From Hydractinia symbiolongicarpus (Eukaryota > Cnidaria > Hydrozoa > Anthoathecata > Hydractiniidae), in the NCBI RefSeq assembly GCF_029227915.1, contig NC_079881.1, positions 12,189,501-12,253,500 of the forward strand: a stretch of DNA of 64,000 nucleotides, in the 5' to 3' direction. The position numbers and the translations under genes were made by a program. Every line of letters begins with the position of its first letter. The first letter of the stretch is position 1. Below are positions 34,559 to 47,610 of the stretch, piece after piece. The notes beneath the pieces were generated by a model. The model was not told the DNA's origin. It searched no databases and was given only the letters and a program-made list of their open reading frames with translations.

Positions 34559-35330
34559 AAAAATCTGGAGTATTTTAACCCTCTATCCAGGGGGCTATTT
34601 TTAAGAACTACAAATTTTTGTATACTGCATGGCTTACTTACGCCGGAGATAGATTTTCAATAGATTTTGGGTGACCAGCCGAACAAGAGTACCGTTTTAC
34701 AAAAGCGCGCGTGAGAAAAAAAAAGCAGAATAAAATTTATACAAGACAACATAAAATTATATTTTAAAAAATATAAATTACATTTTTATGTGAATAAGCC
34801 ATTTTCCGTTTTTATATAACTAACACAATTTTATAGCTCAGTGATTTTTTATTTTACTAGTTCAAAAATAGTACGAAATTTTTTCTGCACAATTTATCTA
34901 CATTCTAACTAGCTAAAAACACATTAGAAACATTACAAAATCTACTTTTACCTAAACACCATCCATCGATAAACGAAGTTCACCAGAAAATAGGCACAAC
35001 AACTTAACCAAGATAGAGGAAACCGTTAATAAAAAAACATCCGTTTTCTTACTAGCTACGGCTTCAAAGTTTCATAATCAGTTCAGCATGGAAATCTCTT
35101 CACAAGTCGGTCGCAATAAATTTATCAGGGGGTAGTTGTACAATTTTTGTCAAGTTGTTATATCTTTGCTGTTTTATGACCTTGATAAATCTTCAAAAGT
35201 AAATATGTTGTTTATTATTTTATTTTTGTTGTGAAAAACTATTGTGCGACGAAGTAAAGCATCATTATTTGCTTTGTTTTTGACGGTTTTAACGGTAACC
35301 CCTTAACGAATTTTCTCGCCTTATTTGACC
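34559..35330. other. intergenic, no gene seen
   Basis: AT-rich, no ORF of note and no clear repeat boundary. Confidence 0.4.
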
Positions 35331-35332
35331 TA

Positions 35333-35797
35333 CAGTGGAACCTCTAATAGCGGCCACTTTAGGGGACCCAGCTTAGTGGCCGTTGCATTAGAGGTTTTAT
35401 ATAAATATACTTTATTTGTCAAAACGTCTGGTCGGGAGAGGGGCTCAAAGAATGATTCATGATCAAAGCAAGGGGAAATGTGAGAGCGTTAAAGTGGCTA
35501 GAGCAAGTTATGAAAAAGATCCTTTCACATGCTACTGACCTCAGTACAAAATTTCAAAAAAATAATTGTTTTTATTTTTCCTTTCATTTGCTGGCACAAA
35601 GATTTTTTTGACCGTTAATAGAGGTGAAATTAGACATTGGGACAATAGAAAGTGGCCGTTTGGCCGTTGATTGAAGGTGACCGATGTATGGAGGGTTTTT
35701 TATAAGAGTTTGACCATGAATTTGACAGGGATTTTCTTTTCTGGCCGCTTATCAGGAGGTGACCGATGTATGGAGTTGACCGTTAGAGGTTCCACTA
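35333..35797. mobile_element. pogo-type MITE with TA target duplication
   Basis: Left end 'CAGTGGAACCTCTAATAG', right end the complement 'GTTAGAGGTTCCACTA'. TA flanks both ends. 'GTGACCGATGTATGGAG' is repeated near the right end (about 35688 and 35758). No transposase inside, so mobilisation in trans by a pogo/Tigger-like enzyme is inferred. Confidence 0.8.
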
Positions 35798-35799
35798 TA

Positions 35800-36750
35800 C
35801 TTATGTTAAAATTACGGGGTTGACTTACGGTTACATTTTACCATTATTTATATTTTTCACCCCCTGATACAACAAGTAAGTCGAAGTACAGCGAGATTAA
35901 ATTAGGAGGTATACACTACAATTTTTACAGTGAATTAAAAACCAAATAACTGAATTTTGTGCCCCCTAATAAAACAACATGCGAAGTTACTCGCAGGATA
36001 ATTAAGCAGCTTCTTACGTACTACGCCACATCATTGATATGCGCTCAACTATATAATACATGCATGTGTGCATTATGTGTAGAAATTCTGTAGAAATTCA
36101 ACCCAGAGCATAGCACGAAAGCCACCCTGGAAGATTTTTGTGCTTAAGCGAAATACTTTTTTGAAATTGCAACAAGCCTTTTGACGAAAATTAAGTACGT
36201 CCACCTGACTAGCTTGACATACCCTAAATCCGCCACTGGGTAGCGGGATATTATGTCGCGTTATTTTGTTTTTGGTATTTTAACCCCCTGAATATTTCAA
36301 CTTGTAATGTTGTAAGGTATAGCTAATAATAATCAGTAACATATATTTACATAATTTTTTCAATATAGTTGTATAAGCATTATGTCTAGACTTTTAGAAG
36401 AGAGTGATCAAGAATAACTTAGAATTTTCCAAAAATCACAAAATCACAAAATGTCCCACACATTTTTTGAAAGTGCAAAACCGCCGGACTTCTTTTTTTT
36501 TTAATTGTTCGCAAGAGCCTTTCTTTGATTTAGCCAGATATTGAATTTAAAATCAGAATCATCAGTCTTTATTTTTATTTTCATCACTTGCATCGTCATC
36601 ATTTTGAAAATCGACACACCCACACATATTAGTAACGTACACCAGTCCATTAACAAGTGCAGATATCATTACACTTGTGACTACAAAACAGTAATTCCAA
36701 TGAAAACCAAGCAGAAATAAACTAAATTTTTTTTGTTGAAACCAAAGAAT
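35800..36750. other. intergenic, no gene seen
   Basis: AT-rich, with no supported features apart from short homopolymers. Confidence 0.4.
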
Positions 36751-36754
36751 TATT

Positions 36755-37180
36755 TTTTATGTTTAATGAAGAGTTCTACCAACTGATCAATGGGGTTGCA
36801 ATGGGCTCACACCTAGGACCAACCCGTATGTTATTTAAACGTTATGTTGATGACATATTTCTACTATTTTCATCAGCTGATCATGTTGTACTATATTCAA
36901 AAATTGAATGAACACAAAGCATCCAAAAATAAATTTTACTTTTGAAATAGAGGAAGATGAATTTTTTTCTTTTTTTAATAAAAAAAATAATAGATTTGTA
37001 AGATACGAATGCTACAAATATGGCTTAGCCTTTTCATCATTGTTCCGATGTTTTACCATTGTTTCGAATTTTTCTAAGTTTCATGTTAGGGAAGATCTTG
37101 TCCAAAAATTGTTATCCTAGTTCGCTTCTTGACTTGTGTATTAAAAAGTTTATTAATATATTCACCACCTATTGCTCGTT
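36755..37180 (+). pseudogene. Penelope-like reverse transcriptase fragment
   Basis: Broken frames read 'EEFYQLINGVAMGSHLGPT', then the polymerase box 'YVDDIFLLFSS', 'TKHPKINFTFEIEE', and after an internal gap 'SSLFRCFTIVSNFSKFH'. These motifs, in this order, fit Penelope-like element RTs; other non-LTR RTs are less likely. The fragment is short, with stops (for example TGA after 'YSKIE') and deletions, and without the rest of the element. Confidence 0.6.
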
Positions 37181-37184
37181 TGTC

Positions 37185-39740
37185 TTATGATGTACTATGT
37201 TAGTTGTATTGCCATAATTAGTTGATGTGGTTGCTAGTGTGACAGTTGCGTTGTTTGCTGCGGTTGTTGTCACTCGTTGTATGACTCGTCTTTTTATTTT
37301 CAAATGCTAAAATTAAAAAATTAACTTTTTTCACTCTAGCGGTCATCATATCAAAGTTTATACAAAAATGATAAAGTTTCGATAAGCAAGTAGTAATGAC
37401 TTTTCTTCAATAATCTTTCTTTGAGCTGGACCAACACGTTTAAATCTTTCTCAAAACAATTTCACGATTAATTTAGACACCAAAGATCCATTTATATTAT
37501 GTCTTTTACGAAATATGGACATGCAACCACGTCTTAAGATTTTCAAAGCAAGCTGCTATTCGAGAGTAATCAGACTTTGAAAAGTTCTACAATGTGATGG
37601 TATAATTAAAATAAGAAATAGAACCAACCCACACTGATTATCTCGGCATAACAAATCTACTTTCGCACATGTTTATGGAAAATTTATGAAGATATTCAGA
37701 TATATGAAAAACAAATAAACATGTTTTAGAAACGGATCATGCAGAATTATTTAATTATGCTTTCCTGATATTCTCCTAAAGTACTGGTCGTAGAAATATC
37801 CATTGCTTTTAAAAAAATGACTTGTCATCTCATGGTCTATTTAGTTTATTCAAAAATAGCAACGAAAAGAAAAGTTTTTTTTTTGTTTATTATTTCTCAA
37901 CACAACAAATACGAAAGACGCACGATGGCACAAAAATATCGTGACGGAATACAAACTTAAGTTCTCAAGATGTAAATGGCAGCTGTCAACTTTTGGAGGT
38001 CGAGTGCATGGCAAAGCTTCCTTTAACTTAATTTGTACCAGGGCGTATGGAATGTGGGGAGCTTGTGGACCAGTGAACTGCAAGTGAGAAGGGGTGTTTA
38101 GGACTTTAAACAAAATATAAAGTGTTACCTTCATAGCATTTCTTCGCCAGTATATAACCATTTTAAAAAATTATTACGTTAGAAGGATCCATTTAGGTAA
38201 GCGTTAATTACACACTATCATAAGAAAGGCGTTTTTTCTTTTGATCGCAAGACTAACTATGTTTCGTATGTTGTTTTCATAGAAATAACAAGAGCATTCA
38301 AAGATATTGTTGTGTACGCAAATAACTGATACTTGTCGTTTTAAACGGTGTACCTCGTATTTATATATAGGGACGTTATATATACATAAAACTGCATGAC
38401 GAATCCTAAACTTCAAGCGATCAGTACAAACAAAAAAGGATAAAATTTTATTCATTGAATGTATGAGATACATGTGATTAACATAAACTATAGTTTTTGA
38501 TAACTAATTTGAACAGTTTTTTTAAAAATTGGTACCACCTTTTAATGTTAAGCGTTTTAAAAATTATTATTTGCCGTCGGATTTTGATATGCAAACACTT
38601 TAGTTGTTTACCTAACGGCTAGCGGATTATGTAACACGAACGGAGTGACGGAATTTAAATTTTTTTCATTCTTTTTGTCTGAAAACACAACTTTATCTGA
38701 CACCTATTCAAGAAGGAAAGGCTTGTTGTCCTCAAACAAAATGAGATAAAAGTTCAAGAAAAATGTTTTTGTTTTGTCGCATTTTTTTACATATCGCTAC
38801 GCTTTAAATAATACAAGATTATATAAGGGCTAAGGGCCGTCCAAAATTATGTCGCGCTAAAATCTTTTTTGACCCCTCACCCCAACCCCCACGCTCTGTT
38901 ACTTTGGTTCACAAGCTTGCATTAAGTCACGTTCAGTACAAAATATAGAGTGTTGCCTCGCTCCATAAATAAATTTAAATGAAACAAGTTCGTACAAATT
39001 CTTAAATGTTCAACTCGATCCCCAACACTTACACTTAATGAAAATTTTCAAATGAAATATAAAAATCTCAGTACCCGCACATCTCATGTCAAAACTGCGA
39101 CCACATCTAACAACAAAAGCTGCCGAATCTATTTACAAGAGCATCAAAGTGCCAATATTCACCTACAGCAGAACCGTCGATTTAAAAGTGACCAAAACCG
39201 AAACTGTAAAACTCGATCAAACTCGTCGTAGAACCGTAACAATTATAAATAGAAACGACAAGTAGAATTCAAAAATAAGTCCGCTTACAACCCTCGTTAA
39301 ACGGCCAGCTGGTTCGAAAATGTATTAAAGAAAAATTGACACTATCTTTGCACAAGTATTTCGAAATTATGTCTCACACAAAATCTACGAGAAACAACGG
39401 GATTTCGGTAAAGTTCCAAACGTTAGAACAAAAGAAGCTCAAAATAGTTTTTTTTTTTAACCTACTGAAGAACATAAAAATAATTTCTTACAGAAACTAC
39501 ATGAATTTGTATTTTAAAACATTAACTCTGCACCTACCATGAGGTTTGAACATTTCAAGTTTTTTAGGCTTCGATTAATCTTCTTGACACATAGACACAA
39601 AATTGTTTTAGACGCTTTTATTTTGTACAAAGTAAAAATGGAACTCGTTTGGTAAGCATTTAATTTATTATACCGAAACGACAATTATATATTTTAAATA
39701 AAATTAAATAAAAATAAGTAAATAAATAAACGCTTTTTGT
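37185..39740. other. intergenic, no supported gene
   Basis: Long AT-rich stretch. 'GGGCCGTCCAAAATTATGTC' at about 38829 resembles the terminus of a common DNA-transposon family, but no partner end was found. Minus-strand ORFs at 37850-38161 and 38204-38473 have no recognisable domain. Confidence 0.4.
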
Positions 39741-39746
39741 ATTAAA

Positions 39747-39812
39747 TAAGGGGAAAACAGATGACAGTTACAGTTATATATATAACTATAACTGTCATCT
39801 GTTTTCCCCTTA
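39747..39812. repeat. 66-bp near-perfect palindrome
   Basis: Arms 'TAAGGGGAAAACAGATGAC' and complement around an AT-only centre (TATATATATA). It could extrude as a cruciform. No target-site duplication was obvious. Possibly a minimal foldback element. Confidence 0.8.
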
Positions 39813-40361
39813 AGAAACTCTAAAGCTTTGTTTCCGCTGGTGACTTTAAACATAGTTTGTTACTTCATGTTAGTCGACAAGAAATAACGTGGAATTGACA
39901 TCAAAATTTTGTGATACCAAGTTCACGTTTATTTTATGAAATAAGGAAACATCAAAGGAAAACCGATATTTTCATGCAAAATGTGAATTGCACAACATGC
40001 AGTGCGAGAATTTGTAAGATAAAGACGTTTCAAAAATTCGTTTTAGGGTTAAAAAAAGAAATTTCATTGATCGCCTTTTTTATCACTTAAATAAATCTCC
40101 TGATTTCACTTTTTTGGGCGATGGGCGAAAATGCCTGTATGTATGTTTTTTCCAGGTCGAAAGCGTATTAGGCAAGATACCAAATGATTGGCCACTCTTT
40201 ATTGAATTTTCCTTTCTCCTTTATACTTTGTCTCTAGCTTTTGATCTACTAACGAGAAGTAAGATGCAGTTCATCATCTGTCAAACGCAATTTCATCAAA
40301 AAATCAAAACAATCGAACTAAAATTTGAATTTCGAAATTAAACATTTGAGCGTATTAACGG

Positions 40362-40540
40362 TTAGTTTACACTCCGAAAGTTCGAATTATAGATCTCGTA
40401 GATTTTAGCGAGGGAAATTTGTTCGAATTATAGAGGTTATGAATTATAAGAGTTTCTTAGGGAAAATTGACGGTGACTTTGAATTCGTTCAAATTATAGA
40501 AAGATTCGAAAAATAGAGATTCGAATTAGAGAGAGTCAAG
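40362..40540. repeat. pogo/Tigger-type MITE fragment
   Basis: Right end 'ATTCGAATTAGAGAGAGTCA' and inner 'GTTCGAATTATAG' blocks resemble the TTCGAATTAGAGAG termini of Tigger-like elements. The same sequence type recurs at 45120-45259. Confidence 0.5.
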
Positions 40541-40969
40541 TAGGCTGCTTATGTAGCTACGAACATTGTACTGCACAGAATATAATTTCGATATGAGCTT
40601 TGTGTTTGTTCAAGTAAGAGAAGTTTTAAAATATTAGAAGCTTTAGAAAAAAGGGGTAAGTGGAACAAAAAAAGTTTATTTTATTAAGAAGTTTTAATTT
40701 AGAAGATTTAAAAAAAAAGGAATCACAACAATCGCTAATATTTTTGCATACTTTCTCTTTAAATATTCTATAACCTATACCTAGCGAAAGTGGGGTATTT
40801 CGAGACTAGCCCACAAGAAGAAGAAACGTTCTTCTAAAAAGTAAGAAATTTTTTATTTAAGACAAGGTAGTCAAGCAAAAATTATAAAATTACCAATTAT
40901 GGGAAATTTTATATTTTCTGTTATTGTTGTTAAGTGCGCTATTTATGGTCTACAATAGGTGCCTTATTA

Positions 40970-41215
40970 CAAGCTCGTGAGCATGTATTAAAACGCAAAT
41001 ATGTCCCACAAGAATGGAAATTTTTGCCTCTCTGAGCACCGAAACGGGAGTAGTCATGTGTTCGAATCTCATTTTGGTAACTATTTTTTCTTTCTTTTTT
41101 CTTTGCTGTTATAAATTTTATTTCTTAAAAAGATAAGATTAGTGTTCAAAAACATTATTTAACTAACTGGTAAAGTAAAGGTGCTTCCACCAAAGTTTAC
41201 AAAAGTGAATCCTGG
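40970..41215 (+). repeat. dispersed SINE-like repeat, copy B
   Basis: Matches 20555-20735, with an extra insert before the B-box-like 'GTGTTCGAATCTCAT'. Confidence 0.55.
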
Positions 41216-41529
41216 AGAGTAGTCTGCAAAAAATAAAATTCCACAACATTACGTAAGAGAGAAACGAAGACGCTCATTTATCAAATACATAAATTTTACA
41301 AAATTTAACTTTATGTTGATCTATATAAATATGGATGGCTATGGGGAGATCGATAACGAAGAAAAGTGAAAATTTAAGTAAAAAGATTTATATCGTATAA
41401 GTAGCTGTATAAGTGGCTAATTATACTGTACGCACCCTATATATAATTATTCTGCATAGATAAATAGAATGTCTGTATATTTTATATGGCTAGCGTTACA
41501 AATCCGGTCTATTATTTCCAGGAAAGGCC

Positions 41530-41795
41530 ATAGCTTAGATAAGGAGTCCTAGAGTATTTAATGCTCATTTTGAGCTATGCAGACCCAATTAGGGTCCCTG
41601 CTCTACCAGCCAACTCCCTGTAGAATCCAACAGCCCACATAGTGTGTCATCTCCCCAATTTCTCTCACATGGCTTGGGTTAACCCAGAGCTATGGTAGCA
41701 CTCACCAATATTGAATTTCCGCCAAGGGAAATCAAACCCCGTTCTCCCGCACAAAGTGTCAGAGTTATAACCACCAAGCTATGGCGCCATTGAAA
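41530..41795 (-). mobile_element. tRNA-derived SINE, copy 2 (minus strand)
   Basis: Reverse complement matches copy 1 across head and body: 'ATAGCTTGGTGGTTATAACT' (A-box region), 'GGGGTTTGATTTCCC' (diverged B box), 'GGGTTAACCCAAGCCATGTG' with changes, and 'CCTGGAAATAATAGAC' at the 3' end. Its tail region (about 41455-41470) keeps only a few TCTA-like units. Confidence 0.8.
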
Positions 41796-42200
41796 ACGGC
41801 TAACTATTCTGTTACTGGCTAATTATCAGTTCTCCTTGTGCCTAATTTGTTTGAAAATCTTTTTTTAACTCACCCTCTCTTTAACTCAAGTATCACAAAA
41901 ACATTTTTCTAAGATTTCTTAGAACTGACTTGATTTTTAAAAATCTCACGAAAAGGACCCTCGATTTTTCAAATCCACAAATTTATTGTGTGTGTACCCT
42001 TTTATGTTTCAACTTGTTGGATTCAATTTGTCAATTTGTCAAACAAAACAATGACCAATCAGTTTCCTCAAAATGAAAACCTGCAACTAATACGACTTCC
42101 GAAAGAAATTCAAATTGGAGAATATGAATCAAAAAAGAATAATGAGCAATCAGTTAAATTCAATAAATCAATTTCAACAAAATAAATCCTGTATTGTCCA

Positions 42201-42241
42201 CAGGTTTCAAAATCATGTGTGATACATGATTTTGAAACCTG
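42201..42241. repeat. perfect hairpin, 18-bp arms and 5-nt loop
   Basis: 'CAGGTTTCAAAATCATGT', loop GTGAT, then the exact complement. Outside any gene, so not obviously a terminator or regulatory stem. Confidence 0.85.
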
Positions 42242-42925
42242 CTTAATATGTTACTTGTTTAACAAAAATATCAAAAGCCGGCCTGATTAAATTTATATAC
42301 ATATTTATATATAAATATACCTGTGCATCACATCGCATGGGTTTGTATCTTGTATTAAATTCCCTTTTTAAACCAAAGAGGCAAAGAGAGGTTAAAGAGA
42401 CAATAATTAAACAACCTGATTTTAATGCAGTTTATGGTGAAATTGTATTCTTGTTTCTTGTTATTTTAAACGTTTTTTTTTTTTAGATCAGCTGTTATCA
42501 GACCATGTACCATCATCATTTTCAAAAAAATTTTCAACAAGAGAGTAAAGTTTGAAGCCCTAATGCTGAAATATTCAAATGCTAATATGTATTTATTACT
42601 GAATTAATAAACAATGAACTACTTCATCATTCAAATTGAGCTCGTTCAGAAGTTATTATATTCGAATCGTCAAGTTTCTACATAGCAAGATTTGTATTCT
42701 GGAATTTCCAGAATTTTCCTGATTACTTTTAAAAATATCCAAAGTTTTAACTGTTATTTTAGAATACTTTATATAGCCTAAATTTTTATTTTTTGTTTAT
42801 TGAGTTGTATTTTAACATTGCAGGTTAGTTACAAAAATAGTTAAGAATTGTGACACTCGTGATTTGTTTACCCCATAATTCTCCGTTTTCAAGGTCTATT
42901 TTAAATTTCAAAATCCTTTAGGCTA

Positions 42926-42960
42926 ATGACGGAAAATCTTAAAGCCGCAGGGCTTCTTGT
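42926..42960 (+). repeat. Helentron-type 3' terminus
   Basis: 'ATGACGGAAAATCTT' then hairpin AAGCC (42942-42946)/GGCTT (42951-42955) and CTTGT, the same end as at 424 and 7761. The body of this element upstream is not recognisable. Confidence 0.6.
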
Positions 42961-42972
42961 TTTATTTTGCTC

Positions 42973-42984
42973 TCTCTCCCTCAC

Positions 42985-43028
<44 letters not shown>
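42973..43028 (+). repeat. (CT)n microsatellite
   Basis: About 56 bp of CT with a few early interruptions, beginning 13 bp after the Helentron-type terminus. Confidence 0.9.
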
Positions 43029-43031
<3 letters not shown>

Positions 43032-43047
43032 GTCTACTTATTTTCTG

Positions 43048-43320
43048 AATTTCTCAAATATTAGCTGGGGTTTGTGGTCTTTCTTCTTCCTGTTAGTCAG
43101 TTTACCCCAGACTGACCCATTTAAAATTAAAATTTCGAGGAATTTTCCGTTTAAGAAGATCTTCCAAATCAATTTTAAAAAATAACTGCATAGTGTGTAG
43201 CAAATATTATTGCCTATCTGAATAGCAAAATATGTCGTGTCTAACTTCATAACAGAAATCAGAATCTTATAAATTTTTGTAAACTTTATTCGCGAGGTTG
43301 TTTACGTATATCATACGTAC
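43048..43320 (+). repeat. 280-bp dispersed repeat, copy B
   Basis: Direct copy of 20755-21035, with point differences and small indels. Confidence 0.75.
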
Positions 43321-43329
43321 TGTATATTA

Positions 43330-44490
43330 TTATGGTATATACTAGGTGGGCCTACTTCCCTTTACTGACCAACAATACTGTGCACCGTTAGTTAGCATCA
43401 TTTAGATTGATTTAGCTACAATGTTCTCCCCTATTTTTTGCTTATAGTTGTTTAAGTATCGATAACACACCATATTGTTTTCCTTATACTTGCTAACTTG
43501 GTTTGTGTTTTTCAGTCCATAACATTAAGCTACAAGAAAACCGAAAAAATGGCAGGAGACGCTCGCTATTCACCTAGTTTTTTCTAGTTTTTTACGCGGT
43601 ACAAAATTTTTAAGTGTGATTTAGTATTTATTACTTTGTATTTATATGCTAAACTATATATTACAGACAATTGTTTTAAAAACACTTAGCACGATAAAAC
43701 ACGATAATTATTTTCGATGCTCAATTTCTTGAAAACTGAGTGGTTAACAGTTTGGTAACATTTATTTTTGAATTCAGCATACTTAAAATCGCTATTATAT
43801 GTACCCTGTCCCGAGATTTGGAATACAAAACATTTTTTTAAGAGTTTGAGAAGGGAAGTTTATCTTTAAAACAAAACACGACAGACAATCTCAAAGACGG
43901 ATTAAAAATAACTTGCAAGAAACAACTGTGCAACTGTTATGTTTTAAGACGTCTTCTGGACTGTAATGAGGCCGAATCTAAATAAAGAAATATGATAAGA
44001 ACCTTCTTTTTAGGTACATCATAGTTAGATACAACAACTCTAGGTGTGCGTACCTTTTTTAAAAAAACACACGTGTCAATAATATTACGTGGATAACTAT
44101 TCCCAGATATAATATCCTTTAGAGAATTTACTTCAATGTAAAACAACGAAATATTAAAAAGACAATGGTATAAATCTGAGAAAGTTTTTACAAATAGACA
44201 ATTGGAAGAAAAGTTTTGTTTTGATATTTTATTTACTAAAATAATAATTTACTAAGTACATATTTCTTGCTATAATATCTTAGGAAGTCTTTCTTTGAGA
44301 ATACTGATGTACTTTTCTTCTGCTGTGAAAATTAAACGTGACACAATACCTTCATTCCCAAACCATCTTTTTTGTTTACCGCTTTACCAAGGACCACTAC
44401 TTTGCATTTGTTTTCTTTGTCAGCTTTTAGAAAATAAAAAATTTGTCTTTGCAAACTTCCCTGATTCTCCTATGACCTTCTATTTTCCTT
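43330..44490. other. intergenic; possible body of a decayed pogo element
   Basis: No supported coding sequence. It lies upstream of the pogo-type transposase tail and may be its eroded 5' part. Confidence 0.3.
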
Positions 44491-44495
44491 CTTGA

Positions 44496-44974
44496 AAAAT
44501 TGCCACAACCTATGGACCAGGGGGTTATCAGAGCACTCAAAGCTAAGTATCGTTCTCTTCAGTTAAGAACCAATTTGATAAAGAGAAAGGATTGCAACTG
44601 CCGAAGTTTCAAATCTTAACAGCAATGACAATGCTCAACAGGGATGGATGTCGAAGAAGGGTCATCATCATCGTTTAAAGCCTTCTCAACATACTCTTCA
44701 GAAATACCGGATTTTTTGAAACAGTTCAAGAAAGTCTGATATTGTATCCGACGTAGATAACATTGTCCAAGTGAGTGGGCATGATGACAATAATGATAGT
44801 GAGGATGATGATCGCGACAACGAAGAACCCACCAAAACGTTGACCAAGCCAGATTTTAAAGATGCCACGAATGCAATTTCCATCCCCGAAGAATACAGCA
44901 AGTTTGCGAAATTTGGAGACGAGTTGAGGAAAGCCCTTAGCGACGTGAGTCGTGCGTTTAGAAAATCTAACTAA
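44496..44974 (+). pseudogene. C-terminal remnant of a pogo/Tigger-type DDE transposase
   Basis: The frame at 44497-44620 reads 'LPQPMDQGVIRALKAKYRS', matching the conserved 'QPMDQGVI' block that follows the last catalytic residue in pogo/CENP-B-type DDE transposases. After stops and frame changes, an acidic tail follows (44771-44974: 'DDNNDSEDDDRDNEE', then 'EYSKFAKFGDELRKALSDV'). The DNA-binding and most of the catalytic domain are missing. Confidence 0.6.
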
Positions 44975-45119
44975 CAAGAAACAATTAAAAATTTAACACT
45001 TTTTCAGCAATTAGTGTGTACTAGATCTTGAAAGTTAAGAAAAGAAAAAAAGAATCAAGGAAAAATCGATCATTCTTTGTTATTTTTCATATTTATGATT
45101 CTTTTCAATTTTAGAGAAA

Positions 45120-45259
45120 TTCCGATTTCTCTCTCTAATTCGAATTTTCACCCTTCAAACCTGAATACTTGAACAAAGAGACTTTCTACTATTCGAATCA
45201 CTCTATAATTCGAACAAAAAATATTTTCCCTTGGGATTCGAAATAGATAGAGTCAACTG
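45120..45259. repeat. pogo/Tigger-type terminal repeats
   Basis: 'TTCTCTCTCTAATTCGAATT' at the left and 'TTCGAAATAGATAGAGTC' ending AACTG at 45259, followed by TA, in inverted orientation. Either a short MITE or the 3' end of the element whose transposase tail lies just upstream. Confidence 0.55.
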
Positions 45260-45261
45260 TA

Positions 45262-45710
45262 CTATCTTGAGAACCTGAACGAAATTTTTAAGGCTTGGTT
45301 TGATTGTCAAGGAAAACTCGGACATTTCCGCAATTAAAAATTGCTTTATACACGTGATTTTATTTGGCAAATCTCTTTATTCTTATCACTTGATTGCAAA
45401 ACGTGAACAAACAAAACTTGCACCTTTTCTCGACAAAGAAGACGTACTGCTACTGCTATTTTTAAAAGGCAAAAAAATTTGTCGAAGTCAACAGAATCCC
45501 ACTAATGTACAAAATATATTTATTTAAAAATTTGTTTACTCCCTTCCTCTTTGTGTAGACCCTTCCCAAGACGAATTGGTAAACCCACCTTAAGGAAATT
45601 TATCCTATTTTGACCATTACTTACCCACGCAGGAGACGATGTCATTTATTTCCACCCATTACTGAGTCATATTAAATTTGGACTGCAATGGCTTCACTAA
45701 CTTTAAAAAT
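45262..45710. other. intergenic, no gene seen
   Basis: AT-rich. The short ORF at 45300-45527 has no recognisable domain. Confidence 0.35.
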
Positions 45711-46719
<1,009 letters not shown>

Positions 46720-46977
46720 ACATCAGCAAAGACATGTCAGTAAACAATTTTTTTATAAAAAAATATTGTTTACCCGTTGTCAAAAAAATTATATGGGATC
46801 CTGTGCTTTTAACGAACGGTTGATGAAATATCAAGGTTTAAAGTTTCTGAAAAAATGTTAGCTGGGGAAAAAAACCTTTTCTACCCTAGTTTCAACGGTC
46901 CTGGATCAAATTTAAAAGTTAGGGACCATCCCTACCGCACGGTTTGAAATTACACGCATAAACAAAGCATGCTGTTT

Positions 46978-47240
46978 CACAGGTTTTTAGCATTGTCCTC
47001 ACCTGTTTTTAACATCGTCCTCACATGTTTTTAGCATCGTCTTCACATGTTTTTCACATCGTCCTCACATATTTTTAGAATCGTCCTCACATGTTCTTAA
47101 CATCGTCGTCACATGTTTTTAGCATCGTCTTCATATGTTTTTAACATCATCTTTACATGTTTTTAACATCGTCTTCACATGTTTTTAACATCGCCTTTAC
47201 ATGTTTTTAACATGTCCTCACGTTTTAAGCATCGATATTA
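46978..47240. repeat. 24-bp minisatellite, about 11 units
   Basis: Variants of 'ACATGTTTTTAACATCGTCC' in tandem, immediately left of the DIRS-like element. Unit length is near 24 bp with a few shorter units at the right end. Confidence 0.85.
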
Positions 47241-47409
47241 CAGGTTTTAAGCTTTTCGACAACGAGGCGAATGGTGCAGAATCCTGGTCAATTTTGAGAC
47301 ACAAGTCATGTTTCATGTAAGAACTTTTAACAAAAATAGATCTTAGTGCAGAAACACCAGAATTTAAATCTCAGTCAGCAAAATTAGAGTAAGCGATGAG
47401 CAGTGAACT

Positions 47410-47518
47410 CAAATTTCATTTCGTGAAATCTTCATAAGATCTACAGATTAATAGCGTATTTGCAAATCTACTCAGTATTTAGCGCTCGGTACCAGACCTA
47501 TAATGGCCTCTTCAAATC
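47410..47518 (+). repeat. DIRS left inverted terminal repeat
   Basis: Complementary to 51603-51710 with scattered mismatches. Confidence 0.8.
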
Positions 47519-47610
47519 TGCTCGCTCGACAAACCGGACGTGTATTTTTGCAGCTTCATATATTTGATATATCTATATCTATACTTATCTTTTTAATACT
47601 TCCTCTACTA

